Shown here piece by piece: positions 16,525-26,232 of a DNA stretch of 64,000 bases. The first letter of the stretch is position 1, and every line of letters begins with the position of its first letter. A program made the position numbers and the translations under genes. The notes under the pieces were generated by a model. It was given only the letters and a program-made list of their open reading frames with translations. It made no database searches and was not told the origin of the DNA. Source of the stretch: Agathobacter sp. (lineage in GTDB: Bacteria; Bacillota; Clostridia; Lachnospirales; Lachnospiraceae); NCBI GenBank assembly GCA_022769125.1, contig JALEKN010000060.1, positions 1 through 64,000 of the forward strand, given 5' to 3'.

Positions 16525-16685
16525 CTTGGAAGATGTTATTACTGCATTCTTTCTATTGTTAAAAAATATTTAACATTAAATTTAAACCACAAAATAAAAT
16601 AGATTTTCTGAATTTTTATATCGGCGAAAGATTAGTGTCTTTTTTTAATATAAAAATGGAAAAGGAAAAAAAGATAAAAGAGCCC

Positions 16686-16717
16686 GGAACCGCCTGTTTT
16701 GCAGACGGTTCCGTTTT
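16686..16717 (+). terminator. Rho-independent terminator of the kinase operon
   Basis: Stem GGAACCG-C-CTG / CAG-A-CGGTTCC with a four-base TTTT-type loop, followed by G and four T. The 16525-16685 stretch before it is AT-rich and holds nothing recognisable. Confidence 0.8.
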
Positions 16718-16725
16718 GATACATA

Positions 16726-16754
16726 TTGAATCTTAAAATCCACAATGATATAAT
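16726..16754 (+). promoter_or_regulatory. sigma-A promoter of the GH18 gene
   Basis: TTGAAT (16726-16731), 17 bases, TATAAT (16749-16754). Between it and the gene is an 8-bp hairpin CCATTTGC / GCAGATGG (16769-16789) in the leader. Confidence 0.6.
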
Positions 16755-16830
16755 TCAAGAGCGAGCGGCCATTTGCAGAATGCAGATGGCACACCAGAGC
16801 ACTCATTGACAAAGGGGGATTTTATCTTAC

Positions 16831-18546
16831 ATGAAGAAAAAAATAATGCCGGTTCTTATCGTTATTTTATTGATTGCAATTGTTGCCGGAGGGCTGGTTA
16901 TTTCATCTTATATCAAAAAATATACACCATCCACAGAGCGTGCTGACCTGAATGATTACTTCAATACCGGCTCTGAGGATATGGTAAGTATCATCTTTAA
17001 TCATGCAAAATCCGAGCAGTGCGCCAAGCAGATCGATGGCCAGCTCTACCTGGATTACGGATTTGTACATGACTATTTAAATCCCCGCTTTTACTGGGAT
17101 GAAAATGAAAATATCCTATTCTATACAACAGCGCGGGATGTGATTTCTGCCGATGCGGAGTCTTCTTCCTATACGGTAACCAAGTCATCTGTTGATTTTG
17201 GAAGCACGATTGTAAAGGCAACTTCGGATTCTGCATGGGTCAATATCGATTTTGCACAGCAGTACTCCGATTTTACTTATACATATTTTGATTCCCCATC
17301 CCGTATTGTCATGTACAATAAATGGGGAACCATCAACGTTGTATCAGCCTCAAAAGACACCGTTATCCGTCAGAAGGGTGGCATTAAAAGTCCAATTCTC
17401 TGTGATCTTGCAACAAATGTCCCGGTTACTGTTCTTGATGAGGAGGAAAATTGGACTAAGGTTATGACCGATGACGGTATCATCGGCTATGTCCGCAACA
17501 AATTCTTAAACGAAAAAACAACCGATACGCTCACACATGATTTTACGGAGGAGACCTTCTCCCATATAAAAAAGGATTTTGAGATCTGCATGGCTTGGCA
17601 TCAGGTATTCAGCACGGATGCCAACTCCGATATCGCATCCATCTTAGCCACATCAAAGGCTATCAATGTGATCTCCCCGACATGGTTCTGTCTCAACGAC
17701 AACGAAGGAAACTTATCCAATCTGGCAAGTCTTGACTATGTAAACTACTGCCATCAGCAGGGCGTTGAGGTATGGGCGCTTTTCAGTAATCTGGAGAATA
17801 AGGATGTGGATACCACCTATGTTCTGACGCACAGCTCCACCCGTCAGAATCTTGTTAATCAGATCGTATCAATGGCTATCCAATATAATCTGGACGGAGT
17901 CAATCTGGATTTTGAAGCGATGAACGGTACCGAGGTTGGAGAAGCTTACATCCAGTTTGTCCGGGAGCTTTCCCTCAAATGTGCCAACAATGGTATTGTC
18001 CTGTCGGTTGACAACTATGTTCCAACCGATTACACCGCCTTTTATGACCGTGCGGAGCAGGCTAACTTTGCTGACTATGTTGTTATCATGGGCTATGATG
18101 AGCATTACAGCGGTTCCGATGCCGGGTCGGTCGCATCCTTAAATTGGGTAAAAGAGGGCGTGGAAAACACGTTAAAGGAAGTTCCTTCCAATCAGGTCAT
18201 TCTCGGAATGCCATTCTATACAAGAGTATGGTGTCTTACCCCTCGTTCCGATGACTCTGATACCGAGATGATCTACGACACAACCTCCGAAGCATACGGC
18301 ATGAACGGTGCCGCAAAGCTGGTGGCTGCAAACAATGCCGAGAAGGTCTGGCTGGAAGATTGCGGACAATACTATGCCGAGTATGAGAAAAACGGCTCCA
18401 TATATAAGATCTGGCTGGAAGACTCCGCTTCCCTTGATGAAAGGCTTCGCCTCCTCGACAGTTATTCACTCGCCGGAGCGTCTTTCTGGAAGCTCGGTCT
18501 TGAGAGCAGTGATATCTGGGATACCATTATCAAATACATCAACTGA
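16831..18546 (+). CDS. GH18 family hydrolase with SH3-like domain, membrane-anchored
   Basis: 571 aa. Residues 6-28 form one membrane anchor or uncleaved signal. About 40-165 resembles a copper-amine-oxidase-like N-terminal domain, about 170-225 is SH3-like (VIRQKGGIKSPIL ... GIIGYVRNKFL), and about 240-571 is a glycoside hydrolase family 18 barrel. The catalytic motif is DGVNLDFEAM (about 355-364, acid Glu362), the YaaH/SleL form. These enzymes cut peptidoglycan sugar chains, often in spore germination or wall turnover; here it would act outside the membrane. It is convergent with the amidase gene, another wall enzyme. Confidence 0.85.
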   Translation: MKKKIMPVLIVILLIAIVAGGLVISSYIKKYTPSTERADLNDYFNTGSEDMVSIIFNHAKSEQCAKQIDGQLYLDYGFVHDYLNPRFYWDENENILFYTTARDVISADAESSSYTVTKSSVDFGSTIVKATSDSAWVNIDFAQQYSDFTYTYFDSPSRIVMYNKWGTINVVSASKDTVIRQKGGIKSPILCDLATNVPVTVLDEEENWTKVMTDDGIIGYVRNKFLNEKTTDTLTHDFTEETFSHIKKDFEICMAWHQVFSTDANSDIASILATSKAINVISPTWFCLNDNEGNLSNLASLDYVNYCHQQGVEVWALFSNLENKDVDTTYVLTHSSTRQNLVNQIVSMAIQYNLDGVNLDFEAMNGTEVGEAYIQFVRELSLKCANNGIVLSVDNYVPTDYTAFYDRAEQANFADYVVIMGYDEHYSGSDAGSVASLNWVKEGVENTLKEVPSNQVILGMPFYTRVWCLTPRSDDSDTEMIYDTTSEAYGMNGAAKLVAANNAEKVWLEDCGQYYAEYEKNGSIYKIWLEDSASLDERLRLLDSYSLAGASFWKLGLESSDIWDTIIKYIN

Positions 18547-18560
18547 TTGTATACCATGCC

Positions 18561-19280
18561 TTATGTTTCAGCAGACACAGCTGCGTTATCCTGCAGATGA
18601 TCGCAGATTCCAAAATAGATCGCACGGGCAACCTTGTTCTGATACAGCTCCGTGGATAGAAGCTCTGCTTCCCGATCATTACTTAAAAACCCACATTCTA
18701 CGATGACCGTAGGTGTGGGTGTTTTTTTGAGCATATAATACTCGTTGTTTGCCTTCGTTTTTCTCGGGCTCTCCGGTTCTAAGATCTCGTCTAAACTTGC
18801 CTGCACCGTTGTTGCGATCTCTTTTCCTTCCGGCGATTCCGAATAGTAAAACACCTGCGGCCCGCACACTGCGCCGTTGGAAAAGCTATTCTGATGTACA
18901 CTGATCGTCATTACCGGATTGGCTTCTTCTATCACACGCACACGTCCGACCATATCCTCCCGCTTCTGGTTTGTTGCATTTTTGTCAGCCAGTATCTCAT
19001 CCGTATCCCGTGTCATTACAACCTTATATCCTTTATTTTCAAGCATTGTTCTAAGTTTTAAGGCGATGGCCAGATTGATGTCCTTTTCCAATACTCCGTT
19101 CACCCCGACTTTACCGGGATCATTTGCCCCATGTCCCGCATCGATCACGATACAGGTCGCATTTTCTTCCTGCATGGCTTTGGCGGAAACAAAAGCTGCC
19201 CCACGCCTCGCCAGAAAAAACACTGACATGAGAAGCGTAAGGGCAACTATTTTTGGAAATATATTCTTCATGGCACACAT
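18561..19280 (-). CDS. N-acetylmuramoyl-L-alanine amidase, CwlD-like
   Basis: 239 aa with an N-terminal hydrophobic signal or anchor (about 10-32). The Amidase_3 zinc ligands are visible: His in VIDAGHGANDPGK (about 49), Glu in GVLEKDINLAI (about 65), His in MTISVHQNS, plus catalytic Glu in TVIVECGFLSN. The enzyme removes peptide stems from peptidoglycan. Length and the PSPRKTKANNEYYMLKKT region resemble CwlD, which makes muramic lactam in spore cortex. Start could be ATG 19280 or 19271. It follows the DUF6240 gene by about 50 bases and may share its transcript. Confidence 0.85.
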   Translation of the reverse strand: MCAMKNIFPKIVALTLLMSVFFLARRGAAFVSAKAMQEENATCIVIDAGHGANDPGKVGVNGVLEKDINLAIALKLRTMLENKGYKVVMTRDTDEILADKNATNQKREDMVGRVRVIEEANPVMTISVHQNSFSNGAVCGPQVFYYSESPEGKEIATTVQASLDEILEPESPRKTKANNEYYMLKKTPTPTVIVECGFLSNDREAELLSTELYQNKVARAIYFGICDHLQDNAAVSAET

Positions 19281-19331
19281 CCATCTTCACTCACTTGAGA
19301 TTAATGTATGCAAGTACCATAGGCTTTATGT

Positions 19332-22300
19332 TTATAAAAACTCCTGGATTGTTTTGAGAAAACTCTCCGCAATGTGGTACAAACGGCTGGTCTGCACCTC
19401 GTATTGGGATTCTTCTTTTGCATCTGTCTCCCCACTGTTTTCTTCCAAAACGGCTGAGCCTGTGTTTCGGCTGGCAACCTGTCCGGTATAGTGGTCTAGT
19501 GAAACATCGCTGACTTTTGCAACACGCAGATCAATCTTTTCCGCGCGCCCATCTCCAAGCGCATCCGCAAGCATCCCAAGATGATCGGACAGAAGTTGTC
19601 TCGTCTCCTCACTGTCGGTTGCAAGCATTCCGCTGATGCCGTCCTCCTTCGCCTCAAACGTCGCGGCGACTTTTCCGGTGACACTTCCATGGAATAGGAT
19701 ATCAACCATACCCTTTTCCTTTGTTCCTCGCACGATCTTGAGCGATACTCCCGTAACACCTTCACCGGTCTGTATCGGGATCATGTAATTTTCTTCCTGG
19801 GCCTGCTTTGCGCAGATTCCAAGCTGCGTATTCATCAGGCGCAGCGCACGGATGTCGATACTGCCCATGTGGTCGTCCTCTACGATCATGGTATCCATGA
19901 CATGCTCCGCAACATCCGCAAGCGCCTCCTGCGCGTCCGCCATCTCTGCCGGAGACTTCACGCTCTCCCCGAACCGCTCAAGGATCAGCTCTTTCATCTG
20001 CGCGATACGTTCTATTGACTGCGCGGTTGTTCCCTTTGCGTTCCACAGCGTATCAAACATCTTGTTGCGATCGCTTAACATCTGCTGCACTGCAAGTACG
20101 TTGTTGACAGTGTTCGGAAGCTGCGCCTTATCCAGAAAATCATAGATTTCCTGCTCGGCCGCAGCCGCAGCCTTTACCTGTTCCATCTGATCCTGCAGAT
20201 ACTGCTGCTCTATTGCAACATCCTCCTGCGCCGTCTCAGAATTTGCCTGTGCAACCACTTCCTTCACCTGCTCCGGCGTCAGGTTCTCATAATCTGTCTC
20301 TGCGAGTGCCTGTGCCGCCTGCGGTGTAAGCGCCTCCGCTGCATCATGCAGGCAGTTCGTGTGGTAAGCCGCCATGATCTGATCATCGATCCGCTCATTT
20401 TTGGCAACGTTATCCACACCGGAGAACTGATCATCCACCTGATAGTCCATAGAACCTTTGTTTCCCGTGCGCACTGCGGTAAGCAGCGAGCGCATGGTAA
20501 TTGGAGCTCCCTGCTGCATCAGCGATCCGATTGCAGCCCCATCCGTCTTTTCCACCTGCGCGATCAGACGGTAGATTCCAATGTAGGAGCTTCGTTCCTC
20601 CTCGGAAATATCGTTGTTCTGCTCCAATTTCCACAGATATTTCTGGTAGCGCTCGGTGTCCTCGTCGCCAAGCTCACTTTTTACATCCACCGCTGTCTGG
20701 TTGAGCGTGTCCATATCCATATCAAGCGGATTGATTCCCTTCCGGATCATCTCCACCACAACCTTTGGTGTCAGGCCTGTAAATGCGCGGTTGACCGCTT
20801 CATCCTTCGCCTTGACGAGTGCGATATTTTCCGGCGTAAGCTCAGTATTGTTGTATGCTAAGATATGCACTGCCCTGCGGTTCGCCTCGCTTGTGTCAAG
20901 CCCGAGGTCTTTTAATATATCATCCACATTGGCAAACGCTTTCTGTATGGAATCTCCCATATCCTTGCGCGGAGCTGTCATGAGTGTCTCATAACTCTCA
21001 TTTGCTTTGTCAAATTTGTTCTTTTGCTCCATCCCCGCTTCGTGCAGACTGTTAAGTGTATCCACCGTCCTCGGCCGGATCACATATGCCGGAGCCGTTT
21101 TCAAATCATCTAAGACCTGACAGGTTTCCTTAAAGACAGCAACATTTTCTTCGGTATCTATGCCTTCGCTCTCTAAAAGCTTCTGATAGTAGCTGCCCTC
21201 CTGCCCTTTCAGGTCGTCCACCAGTTCCACTAGCGGCTTGGTATCTATGGAAATGCCCTTTTTCAAGAGCGCATAGTTTGCTTCCGAGGTCATTGCCAGA
21301 CGAGTCTCCTCAAGCTGGCGCTTTGCCGTCAGAAAGGCAAGCCCCTGCTCAGAAAGAATCTGCTTTGCATTCTCTGTTATCTCAGAATTACGTTCGCCAG
21401 CAATATCAACTTTTCCTGCAGTACCGCTTTTTCTTACATTTTCAGCGGCCTTTAGGTTTTCTATCGTAAGAGGCTGATCCTTCGCAAGCACGTATGCGAT
21501 ATCCTCATCGGTCGCCTCCTCCACGATCTGCGTGCTCTCCCGCGCACGGTCACTTAAGGACCATCCATCGGCAAGCATCGCATCTATCGGATGTGCGCCT
21601 TCTGCTATGGCATCACACATGTTTTGATAGATTGCGTCATCCATGCCATTTTCCTTCCATCCTGCGATCTGGTCGGAAACAGCTCGTAAATCCTGTAAAT
21701 ATGCAAGGTTATCCGCGGTAAGTGGCAGCCCCTGCTCAAGTAGAAAGCGGCTGTCCTGCAAGGTCTGCCCGTTTACGTCCAAGCCGGCGCTCTGAATGAT
21801 CTGTGCAATCTGGTCCTGCAGCTGAGCAAAGTCTGCATCACTCATAGCCGCCCTACCGTTACGCTTCTCGCTGATACTGTATTCGGCACGGTAGATATTG
21901 GCGATCGTTGGCGGCAGTTCATTTTTGATCAGATACGAAATGGCGTCTTCACCCAAAGGTGCAAGCTGTTCTGCCTTCTGCCCTGCGTCTGCCATATCAT
22001 TTATGTTCTGTGCGGTCTGCGGAAGATCCTGCGCCATCAGCTGTGCCGCGATCTGCCGCGCCACCTCCACGCTTCCGGTGATCTCGGCAAGCTGCTCCTC
22101 GGATAAGGTGTCCCCATACGCAGAGATATCCACACCCGCCTTGGCGAGTGCCGTCTTGATCTTGTCTGTGACCGTGATGATCGTCTTTGTGTCTGTATCC
22201 GCGACGGAATATCCGTCCTCCTGCATCTGCTTTAAGTCCGCTTCCGAGGTCGTGTTTGCAACAACCGCCATCTCGTTGCTCCGCTCTGCCGCAGAGGTAT

Positions 22301-22553
22301 CATCCGTTGTCAGCGTATCTGCTACGGTTTTGTCATGCTCCGCAGTCGGGCGCGAGTAGGTGGTCTGTGACATATCGACGGTCTCTGCCGCATGGATGCT
22401 CGTCTCGTCATCCTTTTTTGCAGCGCCTGCCACATGGACTCCGCCGCTCTTGTCGGCTCCCTGTGCTATGTAATTCTCAATTCCCTTGGTATTTTCCTGT
22501 GTATTGTGACTATACGATAAACTGTCCAAAAGCTTTGTCTGATCTACCTGCAT
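19332..22553 (-). CDS. DUF6240 protein, FliK-like (hook-length control?)
   Basis: 1073 aa from the ATG at 22553, set by GAGGTG upstream. The protein is soluble, acidic and Ala/Gln-rich, with no signal peptide. A degenerate module of the form LPxTxxNIxxxxxx recurs through the middle (DLPQTAQNINDM, ELPPTIANIYRA, GLPLTADNLAYL, QPLTIENLKAAEN, AQLPNTVNNVLAV). The C-terminal 110 residues (GVSLKIVRGTKEKGMVDILFHG, then SEETRQLLSDHLGMLADALG) resemble the C-terminal domain of FliK. A near-perfect sigma-D promoter precedes it, so it belongs to the flagellar regulon. Function as a hook-length or filament-related factor is inferred. Confidence 0.65.
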   Translation of the reverse strand: MQVDQTKLLDSLSYSHNTQENTKGIENYIAQGADKSGGVHVAGAAKKDDETSIHAAETVDMSQTTYSRPTAEHDKTVADTLTTDDTSAAERSNEMAVVANTTSEADLKQMQEDGYSVADTDTKTIITVTDKIKTALAKAGVDISAYGDTLSEEQLAEITGSVEVARQIAAQLMAQDLPQTAQNINDMADAGQKAEQLAPLGEDAISYLIKNELPPTIANIYRAEYSISEKRNGRAAMSDADFAQLQDQIAQIIQSAGLDVNGQTLQDSRFLLEQGLPLTADNLAYLQDLRAVSDQIAGWKENGMDDAIYQNMCDAIAEGAHPIDAMLADGWSLSDRARESTQIVEEATDEDIAYVLAKDQPLTIENLKAAENVRKSGTAGKVDIAGERNSEITENAKQILSEQGLAFLTAKRQLEETRLAMTSEANYALLKKGISIDTKPLVELVDDLKGQEGSYYQKLLESEGIDTEENVAVFKETCQVLDDLKTAPAYVIRPRTVDTLNSLHEAGMEQKNKFDKANESYETLMTAPRKDMGDSIQKAFANVDDILKDLGLDTSEANRRAVHILAYNNTELTPENIALVKAKDEAVNRAFTGLTPKVVVEMIRKGINPLDMDMDTLNQTAVDVKSELGDEDTERYQKYLWKLEQNNDISEEERSSYIGIYRLIAQVEKTDGAAIGSLMQQGAPITMRSLLTAVRTGNKGSMDYQVDDQFSGVDNVAKNERIDDQIMAAYHTNCLHDAAEALTPQAAQALAETDYENLTPEQVKEVVAQANSETAQEDVAIEQQYLQDQMEQVKAAAAAEQEIYDFLDKAQLPNTVNNVLAVQQMLSDRNKMFDTLWNAKGTTAQSIERIAQMKELILERFGESVKSPAEMADAQEALADVAEHVMDTMIVEDDHMGSIDIRALRLMNTQLGICAKQAQEENYMIPIQTGEGVTGVSLKIVRGTKEKGMVDILFHGSVTGKVAATFEAKEDGISGMLATDSEETRQLLSDHLGMLADALGDGRAEKIDLRVAKVSDVSLDHYTGQVASRNTGSAVLEENSGETDAKEESQYEVQTSRLYHIAESFLKTIQEFL

Positions 22554-22626
22554 CCCGCACCTCATTTCTATGTGACGACTCGGCATTCTGCTCCTGCCCG
22601 ATGACCGAATCGTCACTCTATGGAAT

Positions 22627-22653
22627 ATATCGGCTGGTCCGGAGCATAAATTA
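22627..22653 (-). promoter_or_regulatory. sigma-D promoter of the DUF6240 gene
   Basis: On the minus strand TAAT, 15 bases, GCCGATAT; the -10 matches the sigma-D consensus fully and the -35 in three of four bases. It lies about 75 bases before the ATG at 22553. Confidence 0.75.
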
Positions 22654-22798
22654 AGTTCCGGGGCGCTCATGTTGAATGGAAAATACAACAACTCTATCCC
22701 CATACTTATTTTCATTCTATATGGGTAGATTATTTCCGGAATTTTCTTGCCTATATCTACCTCCCTGGGATATATTTAACGTAGATTGGGTAGAGAGC

Positions 22799-22873
22799 GT
22801 TGCGCTCGTTTAGGTTGCATTCGTTTAGGTTGCGTCTGCTTAGGCTGCGTTCGCTTTGGTTACGCTCATTAGA
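22799..22873. repeat. 15-bp tandem repeat, five copies
   Basis: Five adjoining 15-base units: GTTGCGCTCGTTTAG, GTTGCATTCGTTTAG, GTTGCGTCTGCTTAG, GCTGCGTTCGCTTTG, GTTACGCTCATTAGA. They lie between the divergent DUF6240 and DUF1287 genes and are not in a coding frame that starts properly. The rest of 22654-22935 shows no other structure. Confidence 0.8.
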
Positions 22874-22935
22874 GTAATTTAAGTCCAGACAAATTGATTA
22901 AGATAGATCTCAGTTTTAAAATGGAGGGAATTATT

Positions 22936-23649
22936 ATGAAAAAAAGTGTATCAAAGAAAAAGCCGATTCTTGCGGTATTTATCATTATACTGATAATCGT
23001 GGCTGCTGCGATACTGTACCAGTTCAACTATATCCCGCATTGCAAATATTCCGGCGAGCATTTTGGAATTGCACGATACGTCAGCGATACGGACAGGGAT
23101 GGAGACGGGATTGACGACCAGACCGACATCTTGAATTCCGTGCGTACCTATCTGGACACAAAACCGAAATACAAGAGCAAGTATTATCCATCCGGTTACC
23201 CGGATGATGAATACGGTGTCTGCACGGATGTGGTAGCGTTTGGATTGCTTGGTGCCGGATACGATCTTCAGGAGCTGATGGATGCAGATATCACACAGTC
23301 CCCAGAGGATTATGGAATTGAAAAACCGGATAAGAATATTGATTTCCGCCGTGTGGTCAACATGGCGGTCTATTTTAAAAAATATGCGACTTCGCTGACC
23401 ACCGATACCAGCGATATTGCGCAATGGCAGGGCGGTGACATTGTCATATGGAAGCATCATGTGGGAGTGATCTCTGATATGCGCAACTCCAAAGGAGTGC
23501 CCTTTGTATTGCACAACGGTTCTCCTTATCAGGCAGGATATGAGCAGGATGTATTAGAAAATTATGGAGAGATCCTTGGACATTACAGAATCTCTCCATG
23601 TACAGTTCGGCCTAAGCATTCCTTGAGTGCATTTACCAGCTTTGCCTGA
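22936..23649 (+). CDS. DUF1287 protein, membrane-anchored
   Basis: 237 aa from the ATG behind GGAGGG. One N-terminal membrane helix (about 10-30), then an extracytoplasmic DUF1287 domain. Marks of the family are TDRDGDGIDDQTDIL (about 57-72), GVCTDVVAFGLLGAGYDL with its conserved Cys (about 98), FRRVVNMAVYFKKYA, and the GDIVIWKHHVGVISD block with a conserved His. The fold is related to NlpC/P60-type cysteine hydrolases (Cys-His), so a wall peptidase or amidase role is likely but not shown. The last 67 bases overlap the convergent histidine kinase gene, giving a tail beyond the usual GHYRI end. Confidence 0.8.
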   Translation: MKKSVSKKKPILAVFIIILIIVAAAILYQFNYIPHCKYSGEHFGIARYVSDTDRDGDGIDDQTDILNSVRTYLDTKPKYKSKYYPSGYPDDEYGVCTDVVAFGLLGAGYDLQELMDADITQSPEDYGIEKPDKNIDFRRVVNMAVYFKKYATSLTTDTSDIAQWQGGDIVIWKHHVGVISDMRNSKGVPFVLHNGSPYQAGYEQDVLENYGEILGHYRISPCTVRPKHSLSAFTSFA

Positions 23650-26015
23650 TCAAGTGGCTTGGTAAGGTGGCGGTTCATTCCGGAAATACAGCTGTTGATA
23701 ATATCCTCCGCAAATGCATTCGCACTCATGGCAATAATCGGTATGGTAGCAGAGTCCGGCCGTTTCATGGACCGGATCTTTCTCGTTGCATCCCAGCCGT
23801 TTAAGTTCGGCATCATAATGTCCATGTAGATTGCATCATAGTATCCCGGCGCAGATTCTTCAAAACGCTTCACAGCCTCCGCACCATCTGATGCGCACTC
23901 CACACACATTCCATTGTCTTCCAGCATAAATTTGGCAAGTTCCATGTTCAGCTCATTATCTTCTGCGATGAGCACACGCAATCCTTCGACCGGCACCTCT
24001 TTATAGTTTACGGTTTCCTCGATTTTATCTGATTCGCCGATTCTGAAAGGAATTGTCATTATAACGGTCGTGCCGAGACCCTTCTTGCTCTTTATCTCAA
24101 TCTTAGCGCCCATCCGGTCCGCAATCTTCTTCGCTATGGCAAGGCCAAGGCCTGAGCCTTCATATCTGGATCTGCTGCTCTGGCTTTCCTGGGAAAACAT
24201 ATCAAATGCATGCTCGATAAAATCTTCGCTCATACCAATTCCATTGTCTGAACAACCAAATTCGTATGTCACATGTTCACTATCCGAATATATTTCATTA
24301 CACCAGACATGTATGCTGCCTCCCGGGTTTGTGAATTTGACCGCATTGTTGGAGATGATTGTCAGCAAACGCTCCAGGTACACCGGATTGCCAATCAGAA
24401 ATCTGTGTTTTATCTCGGATCTGTCCCACTCTACTACATAATCAACCTTTTTGTCTGCAGCCTGCGTCTGTTTCCCGGTATTGGTTCTATTTAATAGATC
24501 TGTCAGATCAAATGAAATATCCTCCGTAATAACATCACCGGATTCGAGCTTGCTCATATCCAAGATGTCATTGACCAGCGAAACAAGATATCTGGAGGAC
24601 TCCATAATCTGATTCCGGCATTTCTGCTGCATCTTAAGATCCTCCGGATAATGATTTGCCACCTCGAGCGTGCCAATGATTCCATTTATCGGGGTGCGGA
24701 TGTCGTGACTCATATTCGATAAGAACCGGGTCTTAAGCGCAGCATCCTTCTTTGCTTCGTCAACCTCATATAAAAGAGACTGCTCCCGCCGCTTTGTGTC
24801 ACTGATACTACGGATGACGCAGAGCACATGTGTCAGCCGGCCATTCTCATCCCGCTTCTTCTCGACAAAACGAAGCCTATGCCAATTGCCGTCCTTCATG
24901 CGATACTCCAGAACAATTGTCTCTTCATCCTTCATACGATCCGGCAGCGTTGTCAGGTCTACGAACTTAAAGAATGCTTCCTGATACTCCTCAGCGACAA
25001 CTGCCCTACAGACCTTTTTGTTATTCTCGGATAATTTTCCTGATTTTATAAATTCCAGATGTTCTTCATCCCGGTTCGATATTTCTTCAAAATAATCAGC
25101 CTGTATATCAATTCTCGAAACATACTGATAGGTCTTTGCGATAGCGGAAATGATCTCATTATTCAGCCGGGTCTCATCCAAGGCTTTTTTGAGCTTCTCC
25201 TGAATCGCTTTCTCCTTGTAGAGGATGCTGTCAACGTTCCGGAATCCCAGGAAAATATCAAAATTGTCATCATCCACCTGCCCTTTTACCGCGTATGCCT
25301 CAAAATAGCTGTATTTGCCATCCTTTGATACACTCTGGTAGTGGTAGTTGATCCGATCTTCACGCTGCAGCTTCTTCTTCATGCTCTCACAGGAGAGCCA
25401 ATCCAGAAACTCCTCCCGGTCTTCGTCCAATATAAAAGAATCCGCATATTGCACAGCATATTCGTCAAAGGTTGCAAACACATGGGGATTGTCTCCAACG
25501 AGCTTTTTTGCATTAGTGTTGTCTGCAAGACGCAAAATCTGATACTTCCCGGAATTGAGTTCGATCCGGTAGATGGAAACATACTCCGGTGACAGTTTAT
25601 CAAGGATATACCTGCGTTTTTCAAGCTGTTCCTTCTCTTCTTCGTCCGGGGTTTTTATTTTTGCAGCCAGCTGGATCATGCAGGAGCAAAAGCCTCGTTT
25701 GCCGGTCGGCATGATTGTAACATAATATTTTTCCTCCCCGATCGTAGATATCATCTCACAAGGCTTGTTCTCATATGCTGCCTGGTAATACACCCGCAGC
25801 CATTTCTCATCTGCCTTCGGAAACAGGCTTAAGAAGGAATGGTCGAGCATTGCGTCCATCCGGAATTCCTTTATATCTGCAAATGCCTGATTACAGTAAC
25901 GGTATATCCAATCCACCGGCTGCCCGTCGCTGTCAAGCACCAGCTCCACTACGGTATACGCGGTAGTGCTGTAATCAAATATATTCAAATTCAATTGTTC
26001 ACTGTTTGAAGGCAT
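23583..26015 (-). CDS. hybrid sensor histidine kinase with receiver domain
   Basis: 810 aa from the ATG at 26015, ten bases after AGGAGG. No membrane helices. Order: PAS-like sensor (about 10-110), a second less clear sensor (about 130-270), PAS (about 300-410), HisKA with NMSHDIRTPINGIIG (His about 437), HATPase with DNGIGMSEDFIEHAF and GSGLGLAIAKKIADRMG, and a C-terminal receiver (VLIAEDNELN, phospho-acceptor Asp about 732 in YMDIMMPNLNGWDATRKIR). A cytosolic phosphorelay protein. Its transcript starts at a consensus promoter and passes through a c-di-GMP riboswitch and a terminator, so its expression is tied to c-di-GMP. The output partner is not next to it. Confidence 0.9.
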   Translation of the reverse strand: MPSNSEQLNLNIFDYSTTAYTVVELVLDSDGQPVDWIYRYCNQAFADIKEFRMDAMLDHSFLSLFPKADEKWLRVYYQAAYENKPCEMISTIGEEKYYVTIMPTGKRGFCSCMIQLAAKIKTPDEEEKEQLEKRRYILDKLSPEYVSIYRIELNSGKYQILRLADNTNAKKLVGDNPHVFATFDEYAVQYADSFILDEDREEFLDWLSCESMKKKLQREDRINYHYQSVSKDGKYSYFEAYAVKGQVDDDNFDIFLGFRNVDSILYKEKAIQEKLKKALDETRLNNEIISAIAKTYQYVSRIDIQADYFEEISNRDEEHLEFIKSGKLSENNKKVCRAVVAEEYQEAFFKFVDLTTLPDRMKDEETIVLEYRMKDGNWHRLRFVEKKRDENGRLTHVLCVIRSISDTKRREQSLLYEVDEAKKDAALKTRFLSNMSHDIRTPINGIIGTLEVANHYPEDLKMQQKCRNQIMESSRYLVSLVNDILDMSKLESGDVITEDISFDLTDLLNRTNTGKQTQAADKKVDYVVEWDRSEIKHRFLIGNPVYLERLLTIISNNAVKFTNPGGSIHVWCNEIYSDSEHVTYEFGCSDNGIGMSEDFIEHAFDMFSQESQSSRSRYEGSGLGLAIAKKIADRMGAKIEIKSKKGLGTTVIMTIPFRIGESDKIEETVNYKEVPVEGLRVLIAEDNELNMELAKFMLEDNGMCVECASDGAEAVKRFEESAPGYYDAIYMDIMMPNLNGWDATRKIRSMKRPDSATIPIIAMSANAFAEDIINSCISGMNRHLTKPLDQAKLVNALKECLGRTVHGEIL

Positions 26016-26041
26016 ATCAAACATTCCTCCTGCGTAAAATA

Positions 26042-26066
26042 ACAAAGAGTTACCTTGTGACTCTTT
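26042..26066 (-). terminator. leader hairpin, possible second terminator
   Basis: Inverted repeat CAAAGAGT / ACTCTTTG with a 9-base loop; on the minus strand it is followed by TTATTTT. It lies between the riboswitch terminator and the histidine kinase start, just before the ribosome binding site. Confidence 0.3.
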
Positions 26067-26155
26067 GCGCGCCCGTATGGGCACGTAAGTGCATCTTCAA
26101 CTCCACACGGGTCGCATCTCTGCGGAGCATTTTAATAGGAAAAGAAATTTTCTAT

Positions 26156-26193
26156 TAAAAAACGCCTGTAAAAGGCAAGCTTAAACAGGCGGT
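26156..26193 (-). terminator. terminator of the c-di-GMP riboswitch
   Basis: On the minus strand, stem CGCCTGT / ACAGGCG with a long loop, then six T. It sits about 40 bases after the aptamer, the position expected of an expression platform that ligand binding opens or closes. Confidence 0.8.
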
Positions 26194-26232
26194 TCTGGCA
26201 GAGTAATCCCTTATATGATAAGGAATTTCCAT

